NCBI GenBank assembly: GCA_045540815.1
Contig: JAZQHY010000040.1
Location: 1 to 64,000 of the forward strand
DNA: 64,000 nt
From: JAZQHR01 sp045540815
GTDB taxonomy: Bacteria; Bacillota; Clostridia; UMGS1810
Direction of reading: 5' to 3'
Positions within the stretch are counted from its first letter, which is position 1. Each line of letters opens with the position of its first letter. Below, one piece after another: positions 43,136 to 51,491 of the stretch. A program made the position numbers and the translations under genes. The notes under the pieces were generated by a model. It was not told where the DNA came from, did no database searches, and saw only the letters and a list, made by a program, of their open reading frames with translations.

Positions 43136-43906
43136 ATGGGCAAGATAATAGCCATTGCCAACCAGAAAGGGGGAGTTGGCAAAACCACAACTTCGGTTAA
43201 CTTGAGCTCGGCACTTGGAGTACTTGGAAAAAAAGTCCTTCTTATAGATATCGACCCTCAGGGAAACGCATCAAGCGGAGTAGGTGTGGTTGAACTTGAA
43301 GATAAAAACACCATATACGATGTATTGGTTGACGGTATAGATATAAATGAAGCCATAATCAAAACAGAGTTTGAAAATCTTTTCCTTTGCCCGTCGGACA
43401 TATCGCTTGCGGGTGCTGAAATAGAGCTTGTGGCACTTGACAACAGAGAGTTCAGATTTAAAAATGCTCTTGACAATGTAAAAGATGAATATGATTTTAT
43501 TATAATTGATTGTCCGCCGTCGCTTGGGCTTCTTACACTAAATGTATTTGTAGGAGCAGACAGTGTGCTTATACCAATCCAGTGCGAATACTATGCGCTT
43601 GAGGGACTTAGCCAACTTATGAACACTATCAGAATGGTGAAAAAAGCGCTAAATCCTTCTATAGATATAGAAGGGGTACTTCTTACGATGTTTGATGCAC
43701 GAACAAACCTTTCTATACAGGTAGTGGAGGAAGTAAAAAAATATTATCCTAATAAGGTATACACTACTGTTATACCTAGAAACGTTCGTCTTAGCGAGGC
43801 TCCATCATTTGGTCAGCCTATAGACGTGTATGATAAACATTCAAAGGGTGCGCATTGCTATGCCGAACTTGCAAAAGAGGTAGCAAATGCAAACAAAGGA
43901 GAGTGA
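43136..43906 (+). CDS. parA: Chromosome partitioning ATPase ParA/Soj
   Basis: A 256-residue Walker-type ATPase: MGKIIAIANQKGGVGKTTTSVNL carries the deviant Walker A KGGVGKTT, DIDPQGNASSGVG carries Walker A', and FIIIDCPPSLGLLT Walker B. With ParB and parS it segregates chromosome origins and influences DnaA and sporulation (Soj). The AGGAGGGG site fits the ATG at 43136, not the longer frame from 43076. Confidence 0.95.
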   Translation: MGKIIAIANQKGGVGKTTTSVNLSSALGVLGKKVLLIDIDPQGNASSGVGVVELEDKNTIYDVLVDGIDINEAIIKTEFENLFLCPSDISLAGAEIELVALDNREFRFKNALDNVKDEYDFIIIDCPPSLGLLTLNVFVGADSVLIPIQCEYYALEGLSQLMNTIRMVKKALNPSIDIEGVLLTMFDARTNLSIQVVEEVKKYYPNKVYTTVIPRNVRLSEAPSFGQPIDVYDKHSKGAHCYAELAKEVANANKGE

Positions 43907-43911
43907 AAAAG

Positions 43912-44775
43912 ATGGCAAAAGGATTAGGGCGCGGTCTTGGTGCTCTTATAAAAGAAAGTCCGGTTATCGAAGAAACTGTAACCGCTACGCCAAACGGTAT
44001 TGTTACAGAGCTTAAGATAGTTGATGTTGAGCCGAATAAAGGTCAGCCGCGCAAGGATTTTGACGAGGAAGCACTGGAGGCACTAAGTGCATCTATAAAA
44101 GAACACGGCGTTATCCAGCCGATACTTGTTATAAAATCCAAAAATGGTTTTTATAAGATAATAGCGGGCGAGAGAAGATGGCGTGCTGCTAAAATGGCAG
44201 GACTTAAAAAAATTCCTGCAATTATAAAAGAGTATGACGATGTTAAAGCGTATGAGGTATCGCTTATAGAAAACCTTCAGAGAGAGGACCTAAATCCTAT
44301 CGAAGAGTCGCTTGGCTATAAAAAACTTATTGACGAATTTTCACTTACACAGGAGCAAATAGCTAAAAGAGTAAGTAAGTCAAGGTCGGCGGTTGCAAAT
44401 TCATTAAGACTTTTAACACTTCCTGACGAGGTGGTAAGCCTTATAGAAGATAAAAAGCTTTCTACAGGTCACGCAAAAGTGCTGTTGTCGGCAAGTGACA
44501 AAAAATTTATTGTGGAAACCGCAAAGCTTGTAGCCGAAAAACAAATAAGCGTGCGTGAGCTTGAAAAAATAATTAAGCTAGAAGGAAGACCACGACCTAA
44601 AGAGAAAAAAGAGGATTTAAATTTAAAGCTTGCGATTTTGGAGCTTGAAAAAACAGCTTCCGAACTTATAGGTTCGAAGGTGAAAATTTCCGGAGGCAAG
44701 AATAAAGGCAAAATTGAAATTGAATATTATGGAAATGACGATTTAGAAAGAATAATTAATCTGCTAAAAAAATAA
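43912..44775 (+). CDS. parB: Chromosome partitioning protein ParB/Spo0J
   Basis: A 287-residue ParB with the canonical start MAKGLGRGLGALI, then EPNKGQPRKDFDEEALEALSASIKEHGVIQP, the CTP-binding IIAGERRWRAAK (about 80), SLIENLQREDLNPIEE and HTH AKRVSKSRSAVANSLRLL (about 145). The C-terminal dimerisation domain is complete. It binds parS; two sites are in this window. The start at 43912 gives the standard N-terminus and overlaps nothing (5 nt after parA). Confidence 0.95.
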   Translation: MAKGLGRGLGALIKESPVIEETVTATPNGIVTELKIVDVEPNKGQPRKDFDEEALEALSASIKEHGVIQPILVIKSKNGFYKIIAGERRWRAAKMAGLKKIPAIIKEYDDVKAYEVSLIENLQREDLNPIEESLGYKKLIDEFSLTQEQIAKRVSKSRSAVANSLRLLTLPDEVVSLIEDKKLSTGHAKVLLSASDKKFIVETAKLVAEKQISVRELEKIIKLEGRPRPKEKKEDLNLKLAILELEKTASELIGSKVKISGGKNKGKIEIEYYGNDDLERIINLLKK

Positions 44776-44952
44776 ATTCCAAAAACTTACAGATTTACGA
44801 AAAACCGCAAAAAATTGGCTTTTAAAAACAAACTCTGCTGACATTTTACAACATAGGTAATATGATTTCGCGCAAAAAGCGATAAACTCGTTAGAATCCA
44901 AAATATTAGATATTTTGAACATAGATGGTTTTACAAAGGAGATGAATGAGGT

Positions 44953-45354
44953 TTGAAACAAAATACAAAGTTTTTATGGCTTTATACTGCTATACTTTTT
45001 TCGTTTGCGCTAATACTTATAATTTTTGCCGGGTTAACTCAAAATAATTTCCAAAAAGAAATTGAAGAGAGCGACAAAACAAATAAGACAATGCTCGAAC
45101 AAATTGAAACACTAAAGAATGAAAACGCAAAACTTTCTGAAGAACTTAAAACTATTTCGGAAAATCTTGAACTTGCAAAAACTGAAAATGAAGAATTGAC
45201 AGTTTATAAAGAAAACGGCGAAAAGATATTTGAAGCGTATCAACTTTTAAATAAGGGAAGAAATGAAAGTGCTGTAAGTAAGATACAGGATCTTGACACC
45301 GATCTTCTTACCCCTATGCAGTTATACTTATACAAAATCATTATACAATACTAA
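44953..45354 (+). CDS. Small membrane-anchored coiled-coil protein, unknown
   Basis: A 133-residue protein: one N-terminal membrane helix (about 8-28: FLWLYTAILFSFALILIIFAG), then a Glu/Lys-rich coiled coil (about 35-95), then a short C-terminal domain with a helical YQLLNKGRNESAVSKIQDLDTD, reminiscent of a single TPR. It would expose its coiled coil outside the membrane. It uses a TTG start behind AAAGGAG. It lies between parB and serS and has no recognised family; similar small proteins may act in envelope or division. The 177 nt before it contain no other feature I can support. Confidence 0.7.
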   Translation: MKQNTKFLWLYTAILFSFALILIIFAGLTQNNFQKEIEESDKTNKTMLEQIETLKNENAKLSEELKTISENLELAKTENEELTVYKENGEKIFEAYQLLNKGRNESAVSKIQDLDTDLLTPMQLYLYKIIIQY

Positions 45355-45366
45355 GGAGAGATAAAA

Positions 45367-46635
45367 ATGTTAGACATAAAAATTTTAAGAACAGAACCTG
45401 AAAAGGTTAAAGCAGCGCTTAAAAGCAGAAACTCTGAAATAGATGTTGATGCTATCATAAAGCTTGACGAGGAAAGAAGAAGTGTACTTTTTAAAGTTGA
45501 GCAGCTTAAGAGCAAACAAAACGAAGAAAGCAAAAAAATTCCTCAGCTAAAAAAAGAGGGTAAGGACGTAAGCGGTATTTTTGAAGAAATGAAAAAACTT
45601 TCTGACGAGATTAAAGCGCTTGATGCAGAAGTAAGAGAATACGACGAAAAAGTGCAGATGGCTATGCTTACCATTCCAAATATCCCCGATGAATCGGTGC
45701 CAATCGGTGACAGTGATGCAGATAATGTTGAGATAAGAAAACATCTAGAGCCAAGAAAGTTTGATTTTGAACCAAAGGCGCATTGGGATATTGGTGAAGG
45801 CCTTGATATCCTTGACTTTGAACGCGGTGCAAAGATTTCAGGCGCGCGTTTTACTGTGTACAAAGGTCTTGGTGCAAGACTTGAAAGAGCGGTAATTCAG
45901 TTCTTCCTAAACACTCACACAGAAGAGTCGGGATACACAGAAATATTCCCTCCATATATGGTAAACAGAGCATCTATGACAGGTACAGGTCAGCTTCCAA
46001 AATTTGAAGAAGATGCATTCAAGGTTTCAAACAACGGCTATTTTATGATACCTACAGCAGAAGTTCCCGTTACAAATCTTCACAGAGATGAAATTCTTGA
46101 CGGAAGCAAGCTTCCTATAAAATATGCTGCGTATTCAGCGTGCTTCAGAGCAGAAGCAGGCTCTGCCGGCAGAGATACCAGAGGCCTTATCCGTCAGCAT
46201 CAGTTCAATAAGGTTGAGCTTGTAAAATTTGCAAAACCTGAAGACAGCTTTGCAGAATTAGAATCACTTACAAACGACGCAGAAAAGCTATTACAGAAGC
46301 TTGGTATAGCATACAGAGTGGTTTGTCTATCATCTGGCGACCTTGGTTTTTCTTCTGCAAAAACATACGATATCGAGGTGTGGATGCCAAGCTACGGCAG
46401 ATATGTTGAGATTTCTTCTTGCTCAAACTTTGTCGATTATCAGGCAAGACGCGCTAATATTAAGTTTAAAAACTCTCCTAAGGACAAAGCTCAGTTTGTT
46501 CATACTCTAAACGGCTCAGGTCTTGCAGTGGGCAGAACTGTTGCAGCTATACTTGAAAACTATCAGAACGAAGACGGCAGCGTAACAGTTCCTGAGGTTT
46601 TAAGGCCTTATATGGGTACAGATATTATTAAATAA
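45367..46635 (+). CDS. serS: Seryl-tRNA synthetase
   Basis: A 422-residue class II aminoacyl-tRNA synthetase. The N-terminal tRNA-binding coiled coil (about 30-100) is followed by the catalytic core with motif 1 (about 170-200), motif 2 YSACFRAEAGSAGRDTRGLIRQHQFNKVEL (about 258) and motif 3 NGSGLAVGRTVAAILENYQ (about 379). It charges tRNA-Ser. The AAGGAG site precedes the ATG, 12 nt after the preceding stop. Confidence 0.96.
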   Translation: MLDIKILRTEPEKVKAALKSRNSEIDVDAIIKLDEERRSVLFKVEQLKSKQNEESKKIPQLKKEGKDVSGIFEEMKKLSDEIKALDAEVREYDEKVQMAMLTIPNIPDESVPIGDSDADNVEIRKHLEPRKFDFEPKAHWDIGEGLDILDFERGAKISGARFTVYKGLGARLERAVIQFFLNTHTEESGYTEIFPPYMVNRASMTGTGQLPKFEEDAFKVSNNGYFMIPTAEVPVTNLHRDEILDGSKLPIKYAAYSACFRAEAGSAGRDTRGLIRQHQFNKVELVKFAKPEDSFAELESLTNDAEKLLQKLGIAYRVVCLSSGDLGFSSAKTYDIEVWMPSYGRYVEISSCSNFVDYQARRANIKFKNSPKDKAQFVHTLNGSGLAVGRTVAAILENYQNEDGSVTVPEVLRPYMGTDIIK

Positions 46636-46651
46636 AAATCTGAAAAAAGTG

Positions 46652-46680
46652 TTGACAAGCAATATTACGTGTGGTATTAT
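46652..46680 (+). promoter_or_regulatory. Promoter of the aroF-tyrA operon
   Basis: TTGACA (46652-46657), 17-nt spacer, TATTAT (46675-46680) with an extended -10 TGG. Confidence 0.88.
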
Positions 46681-46712
46681 ATTTTTAATAAATTTATGAG
46701 GATTGTTTAACT

Positions 46713-46781
46713 ATGAAAAGATTAAGCTTTGCAGCTGAATACTTTTATTACTTTTACTTTAGCAAAACAAAAATAAAGTAA
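46713..46781 (+). CDS. Phe/Tyr-rich leader peptide of aroF-tyrA
   Basis: A 22-residue reading frame with ATG at 46713 and TAA at 46779-46781. It contains seven consecutive aromatic codons (YFYYFYF, after Glu9) and one earlier Phe, far above chance. It is followed by alternative RNA pairings and a terminator before aroF. This is the layout of a classical leader-peptide attenuator: ribosome stalling at Phe/Tyr codons would signal shortage of charged tRNA-Phe or tRNA-Tyr. Confidence 0.8.
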   Translation: MKRLSFAAEYFYYFYFSKTKIK

Positions 46782-46783
46782 GA

Positions 46784-46888
46784 GTGATTTCTGATGCTGC
46801 AAATCGAATGTAGTCCTTGTATAAATAATAATACTTCGATTAATAAGGTTCTATCACAGTGAGAAATCACAGTGGAAGAACCTTTTTT
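46784..46888 (+). terminator. Attenuator of aroF-tyrA with competing pairings
   Basis: The terminator stem is AAGGTTCT (46845-46852) / AGAACCTT (46877-46884) with a T6 run. GTGATTTCT (46784-46792), right after the leader stop codon, is the exact complement of AGAAATCAC (46862-46870) in the terminator loop. AATCGAA (46803-46809) can also pair with TTCGATT (46836-46842). These offer alternative folds for ribosome-dependent control. Confidence 0.78.
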
Positions 46889-46916
46889 AATTCGAAAAAT
46901 TTGGGAGGAAATAAAA

Positions 46917-47918
46917 ATGATAGTAATTTTAAAAGACAAAACACCAAAACAGCAGATTGACAAGCTAGTTGGCTGGGTCGAAGAACAGGGCGTTGGAGCG
47001 CATCTTTTTGAGGGACATTTCCAGACAGTTATAGGACTTATCGGCGATACATCAAAAATTGATACCGACATCATTAGAACTCTTGATTGCGTAAGTGATG
47101 TTAAGCACATTTCGGAGCCGTTTAAGAGCGCAAACAGAAAGTTCCACCCCGACGATACAGTAGTTGATATCAGCGGAGTAAAACTTGGCGGCGGGAATTT
47201 CCAGATTATAGCAGGTCCTTGTTCTATTGAATCGGAATCACAGCTTATTGAAACTGCAAACGGCGTTAAAGCTGCAGGAGCAAAGCTTCTTCGCGGCGGT
47301 GCGTTCAAACCAAGAACTTCTCCTTACGCGTTTCAGGGTATGAGAGCTGAAGGTCTTGAGCTTCTTAAAAAAGCAAAGAAGGAAACTGGTCTTCCTATAG
47401 TAACAGAGATTATGGATATATCTCATCTTGAACTTTTTGACGATGTAGATGTTATACAGGTTGGCGCTAGAAATATGCAAAATTTTGAGCTTTTAAAAGA
47501 GCTTGGTAAAACAAGAAAACCAATCCTTTTAAAAAGAGGCCTTTCAAGTACTATTCAGGAACTGCTAATGAGTGCTGAATACATTATGGCTAGCGGCAAT
47601 GAAAATGTCATCCTATGCGAAAGAGGTATCAGAACATTTGAAACTACAACCAGAAACACCCTTGATATCTCGGCTGTATCGGTTATCAAAGAACTAAGCC
47701 ACTTACCTGTAATAATTGACCCATCTCATGCTTGCGGTATTGCTAAGCTTGTTAAGCCTATGGCTATGGCAGCTGCGGCAGCAGGCGCAGACGGTCTTAT
47801 GATAGAAGTTCACAACAACCCCGCAAAAGCACTTTGTGATGGCCCACAGTCACTTACTCCTGACCAGTTTGCAGATGTTGTTAAGAGTGTAAACAAGGTT
47901 TTGGAGGCGTGCAAATAA
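46917..47918 (+). CDS. aroF: 3-deoxy-7-phosphoheptulonate (DAHP) synthase, AroF type with N-terminal regulatory domain
   Basis: A 333-residue class I-beta DAHP synthase catalysing the first step of the shikimate pathway from phosphoenolpyruvate and erythrose 4-phosphate. Residues 1-70 form the ferredoxin-like regulatory domain found in Thermotoga-type enzymes (MIVILKDKTPKQQIDKLVGWVEEQG). The barrel has IAGPCSIES (about 100), LLRGGAFKPRTSPYAFQG (about 122) and DPSHACG (about 270). It is expected to be feedback-inhibited by Phe or Tyr. The ribosome site GGGAGG fits the ATG at 46917. Its stop overlaps the tyrA start. Confidence 0.95.
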   Translation: MIVILKDKTPKQQIDKLVGWVEEQGVGAHLFEGHFQTVIGLIGDTSKIDTDIIRTLDCVSDVKHISEPFKSANRKFHPDDTVVDISGVKLGGGNFQIIAGPCSIESESQLIETANGVKAAGAKLLRGGAFKPRTSPYAFQGMRAEGLELLKKAKKETGLPIVTEIMDISHLELFDDVDVIQVGARNMQNFELLKELGKTRKPILLKRGLSSTIQELLMSAEYIMASGNENVILCERGIRTFETTTRNTLDISAVSVIKELSHLPVIIDPSHACGIAKLVKPMAMAAAAAGADGLMIEVHNNPAKALCDGPQSLTPDQFADVVKSVNKVLEACK

Positions 47919-48754
47919 TGAACGTAGGTATTGTAGGTCTTGGACTTATAGGTGGTTCGCTGGCAAAAGCGTTTAAAAGGCATACAAATCATACCATACT
48001 TGGTATGGACGTTGCTCATGCGCCCGTTGCTGCGGCAAAGCTTTTGGACGCTATAGACGATGAACTAACTGCAGACAGACTTTGTGAGTGCGATATAATT
48101 ATTATGGCGACATATCCGCGTGCAACAGTAGAATTTTTGGAAAATAATGCTTCAAAAATAAAAAAAGGTGCAAAGGTTATTGATTGTGGCGGTGTAAAGA
48201 GAGTGGTTTGCGAAAAATGCTTTGATATTGCAGCAAAAAACGAATTTACGTTTATTGGCGGACACCCTATGGCAGGCACGCAGTTTACAGGTTTTAAATA
48301 CTCTATTGAGGATATGTTTGACGACGCGTCGATAATTCTCGTTCCTGAACGCACAGACGATATAAGCCTTTTATCTGAGATAAAGAATATATTTACAGAC
48401 ATTGGCTTTGCATCGGTAACCATTTCAAAAGCTGACGAACACGACGAGATTATCGCATTTACATCACAGCTTGCTCACGTGGTGTCAAATGCATACGTGA
48501 AAAGTCCAACTGCAAAGCGCCATAAAACCTTTTCTGCAGGCAGCTACAAGGATTTAACCCGTGTGGCAAAGCTTAACGAAACAATGTGGTCGGAGCTTTT
48601 TATAGATAACGGCGACAATTTATCGCACGAGATAGAATCGCTTATAACCGAGCTTTCTAAATATAACGAAGCGATAAAAAACAAAGATTTTGATGCGTTG
48701 AAGGAACTTCTAAAGCAAGGCAGAGAGCTTAAAGAACAAATAGATGGTGTATGA
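47918..48754 (+). CDS. tyrA: Prephenate dehydrogenase
   Basis: A 278-residue TyrA that converts prephenate to 4-hydroxyphenylpyruvate with NAD. The N-terminal motif is VGIVGLGLIGGSLAKAF (about 3-19), catalytic blocks are GGHPMAGT (about 112-119) and a conserved HDE in EHDEIIAFTSQLAHVVSNA (about 173). The fold ends in the helical dimer domain; there is no ACT domain. The start is ATG 47918, sharing one base with the aroF stop, which implies translational coupling. The leader-peptide attenuator upstream of aroF should control both genes. Confidence 0.92.
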   Translation: MNVGIVGLGLIGGSLAKAFKRHTNHTILGMDVAHAPVAAAKLLDAIDDELTADRLCECDIIIMATYPRATVEFLENNASKIKKGAKVIDCGGVKRVVCEKCFDIAAKNEFTFIGGHPMAGTQFTGFKYSIEDMFDDASIILVPERTDDISLLSEIKNIFTDIGFASVTISKADEHDEIIAFTSQLAHVVSNAYVKSPTAKRHKTFSAGSYKDLTRVAKLNETMWSELFIDNGDNLSHEIESLITELSKYNEAIKNKDFDALKELLKQGRELKEQIDGV

Positions 48755-48756
48755 TA

Positions 48757-48890
48757 TAAAGGGATAGCGATAGGGCGCGTTTTCTTAGGGATGAAATGTC
48801 CAAAATGCATTGTTTTGGTGCATTACATTGTCAAAACCAATTAATCCCTAAGAGAACGAGCCCTAGGCTATCCCTTTTTTGCTTATTGAC
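48757..48890. repeat. Long imperfect inverted repeat (134 nt) acting as terminator or mobile hairpin element
   Basis: The outer arms AAAGGGATAGC...TTCTTAGGGAT (48758-48792) and ATCCCTAAGAGAAC...GCTATCCCTTT (48844-48887) pair over about 35 positions with few mismatches. The inner part has CCAAAA/TTTTGG and AATGCA/TGCATT stems. A T run ends the right arm. It terminates tyrA and could also be a MITE or REP-like element; only one copy was noticed in the window. Confidence 0.65.
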
Positions 48891-48895
48891 AAAAA

Positions 48896-48924
48896 AGCCT
48901 AGTAATAATAAAATAGAAATAGTA
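48896..48924 (+). promoter_or_regulatory. Promoter of the PqqD-S26-ABC cluster
   Basis: TTGACA (48896-48901), 17-nt spacer, TAAAAT (48919-48924). Confidence 0.85.
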
Positions 48925-48948
48925 GTATTAATTTGGAGGTAATACATT

Positions 48949-49212
48949 ATGAAGATAAAATCAGGCTTTATTCTAAAAGACGTTGCAGGTAGCAACCTTA
49001 TAGTGCCAATAGGCGAGAACTTGGTTGATTTCAGCCAGATGATAACTATAAACGAAACAGGAGCATTTCTTTTTAATAAATTAATTGACGGTGCAGAGCT
49101 TGATGAACTTGCTAATGCTTTGACAGAGGAGTACGATGTGGATTTTGACAGCGCAAAATCTGATGCCGAAAAATTTGTTAAGCTTCTTGCTGACGAAGGA
49201 ATGTTAGAATAA
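48949..49212 (+). CDS. PqqD-like peptide-recognition protein
   Basis: An 87-residue PqqD-family protein, the RiPP recognition element (RRE) fold that binds leader peptides: beta strands (FILKDVAGSNLIVPIG), then NETGAFLFNKLIDGAELDELANALTEEYDV and the C-terminal helix AEKFVKLLADEGML. In characterised systems it presents the precursor to a modifying enzyme. None is encoded next to it. It overlaps the S26 peptidase gene by one base, so the two are coupled. The substrate may be the short peptide encoded at 52608. Confidence 0.82.
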   Translation: MKIKSGFILKDVAGSNLIVPIGENLVDFSQMITINETGAFLFNKLIDGAELDELANALTEEYDVDFDSAKSDAEKFVKLLADEGMLE

Positions 49213-49691
49213 TGATAGAATTTGAAAAGATAAAATATGCCCAGATGAAATCAATAGTTCCGCTTATACAAAGCGTAATTTCAGACGGACGGGAGGCTAA
49301 AATACGCGTTACAGGAAACAGTATGTACCCGACTCTTATTGACAGGCGGGATACTGTTCGTCTTTGTACTATTGATAGGATTAAAGTCGGCGATGTCATA
49401 CTATACCTCCGTGAAAACGGTGATTACGTTCTTCATCGCGTTATCGGGAAAAAAGGAGATAACCTAGCTTTTGCTGGCGACAATGAACTCATTCGTGAAT
49501 ATCCTGTAAGCACATCGCAGTGCATAGCGAAAATGACCGGTTTTATAAGAAACGGTAAAGAATATGATTGCAAAACAAACATCAAATATAGATTTATGGT
49601 TTTTTTGTGGACTCGTCTGTTTTGTATGAGAGGTATTTTGGCAAAGGTATTTGGAGTATATATTTTAATAAGAAGGAGATTTAAAAAGTGA
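49212..49691 (+). CDS. S26/S24-type signal peptidase-like protein
   Basis: A 159-residue peptidase-like protein. The catalytic Ser is in TGNSMYPTL (about 35-43) and the second box is VLHRVIGKKGD, where His replaces the Lys of bacterial signal peptidase I, as in the SipW/ER type. The GDN box (FAGDNEL) is present. There is no N-terminal membrane helix; a C-terminal hydrophobic segment (about 122-150) with a basic end may anchor it. It could mature peptides exported by the next gene product. It overlaps both neighbours (1 and 4 nt). Confidence 0.8.
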   Translation: MIEFEKIKYAQMKSIVPLIQSVISDGREAKIRVTGNSMYPTLIDRRDTVRLCTIDRIKVGDVILYLRENGDYVLHRVIGKKGDNLAFAGDNELIREYPVSTSQCIAKMTGFIRNGKEYDCKTNIKYRFMVFLWTRLFCMRGILAKVFGVYILIRRRFKK

Positions 49692-51361
49692 GTGGTAAAA
49701 ACGGTGCATTAAGCTGGATAATCAAACATTCCAAACGATATATTCCACACCTGTGTGTACTTACAAATTTAGGAATATTTATATCTGCTTTAGCGGTTGC
49801 GTTTTCCCTTGTTTCTAAAAACGTAGTTGATATAGCAGCTGGTCAAATACCCGGAAATCTTATTGTCGCAGCGCTTGGACTTGGATTTCTTATAATCAGC
49901 CAATTAGTTGTACATATCCTTTACTCGCTTATTGATGTTAGATTTTTAGGAAGGCTTAGAATTACCCTTAGAAATGAATTGTTTTCTTCGATATTAAGCA
50001 AAAAGTGGATAGAAATCACCAAATATCACACTGGTGAACTGCAGAATAGATTGTACAGCGATATAGGAGTTGTTGTGTCAGGTGTAGTTGACATAATCCC
50101 TAATGCGGTGTCTTTTATAGCTCGAATTGTACTTAGCTTCTGCGCGCTTTATATGATGGATTCTTTTTTTGCCGTGCTTTGCTTGTTGGTAGGCCCTGTT
50201 ATACTTGTGCTAACACGCGTTTACAGCAAATATATGAAAAGATGGCATAAGAGATGCCTTGAAAGCGAAGGTAAAGTTCGCTCGTTCTTGCAGGAGTGTT
50301 TACAAAATCTTATAGTAATTAAGTCGTTTGGAAACGAAAATAAGATTGTAGATAATGCTACAAAGCTTCAAAACGATGCTTACAATCTTGAAATAAAGAG
50401 AAATAACATAAGTATATCTGCTTCTGTTATGTTCTCGCTTGTTATGACTGTCGCATACTATTTTACGCTTGGCTGGTGTGCATATAAACTTTCTATGGGC
50501 GTGATGTCTTTCGGTACACTTATTGCAATGCTTCAGCTTGTGGGTCAGGTTCAGTCGCCATTTAAGGAGCTTTCGTCCATTTTGCCTAAATATTATTCTA
50601 TGATAGCCTCGGCGGAGCGAATTTTGGAAATTGAGCAAATGAACGATGATAAATGTGAAAACGACCAAAATGCATATGATTTGTATAATAATATGGAGAA
50701 AATTGTCGTTGAAAATCTTTCGTTTTCGTATGATAATGAAAAAGTTCTTGATGATACAGGCTTTGAGATAGAAAAAGGTGAGTTTGTAGCGATTTGCGGC
50801 CGTTCGGGAATAGGTAAAAGCACTATCCTTAAACTACTCTTGAGTATTATATACCCTGACGCAGGACGTATATATATGAAGCTTTCCGACGGAATTAGCG
50901 TTCCAATATCGAAGGACACCAGAAGCTTATTTGCATATGTGCCACAGGGAAATATGATACTTTCTGGTACTATACGTGAGAACATAGCTTTTTCAAACAA
51001 AACCGCATCTGACGAGGATATCAAAAGATGCGCGCAGGCAGCAGATATGTGGGAGTATATAGAATCTCTTCCTGACGGACTTGATACTATGCTTGGTGAA
51101 AAAGGTTTGGGTTTGTCGGAGGGTCAAATTCAAAGGCTTGCAATAGCCAGAGCGCTTTTATATGATGCGCCCATACTTCTTTTGGACGAGGCTACCTCGG
51201 CACTTGACGACGCTACAGAAAAGCGGGTTATTGGCAATATAAGAGAGATGAACAAAAAAACTTGTATATTTGTTTCTCATAAAAAAGCCGCTGTCGAAAT
51301 GTGTGATAAAAGTGTAGTGATAAACAATGGGAATTTTGAAATTTTGCACAAAAACAAATAA
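49688..51361 (+). CDS. ABC exporter, fused membrane and ATPase domains
   Basis: A 557-residue exporter half-transporter. Residues about 1-310 hold six membrane helices; the ATPase has Walker A GRSGIGKST (about 371), Q-loop YVPQGNM, signature LSEGQIQRLAIARAL (about 477) and Walker B LLLDEATSALD. There is no C39 peptidase domain, so leader removal would need the S26-like protein or another protease. As part of a PqqD-S26-ABC trio it probably exports a peptide or small cell-surface product. The start overlaps the peptidase gene by 4 nt. Confidence 0.88.
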   Translation: MSGKNGALSWIIKHSKRYIPHLCVLTNLGIFISALAVAFSLVSKNVVDIAAGQIPGNLIVAALGLGFLIISQLVVHILYSLIDVRFLGRLRITLRNELFSSILSKKWIEITKYHTGELQNRLYSDIGVVVSGVVDIIPNAVSFIARIVLSFCALYMMDSFFAVLCLLVGPVILVLTRVYSKYMKRWHKRCLESEGKVRSFLQECLQNLIVIKSFGNENKIVDNATKLQNDAYNLEIKRNNISISASVMFSLVMTVAYYFTLGWCAYKLSMGVMSFGTLIAMLQLVGQVQSPFKELSSILPKYYSMIASAERILEIEQMNDDKCENDQNAYDLYNNMEKIVVENLSFSYDNEKVLDDTGFEIEKGEFVAICGRSGIGKSTILKLLLSIIYPDAGRIYMKLSDGISVPISKDTRSLFAYVPQGNMILSGTIRENIAFSNKTASDEDIKRCAQAADMWEYIESLPDGLDTMLGEKGLGLSEGQIQRLAIARALLYDAPILLLDEATSALDDATEKRVIGNIREMNKKTCIFVSHKKAAVEMCDKSVVINNGNFEILHKNK

Positions 51362-51418
51362 TTCAACTGTACACATTGCACAAAAACGAAAAAACTCCGA
51401 AAAAAATAGACTTAAGCA

Positions 51419-51447
51419 TTGACAACCAGAATTTATTTTAGTATAAT
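51419..51447 (+). promoter_or_regulatory. Consensus promoter of the secreted protein and peptide genes
   Basis: Perfect TTGACA (51419-51424), 17-nt spacer, perfect TATAAT (51442-51447). Strong, independent expression of the next two genes is expected. Confidence 0.92.
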
Positions 51448-51491
51448 TTACCTAAGAAATAATAATCTGATGAGAGGGGATTTATTTTATT

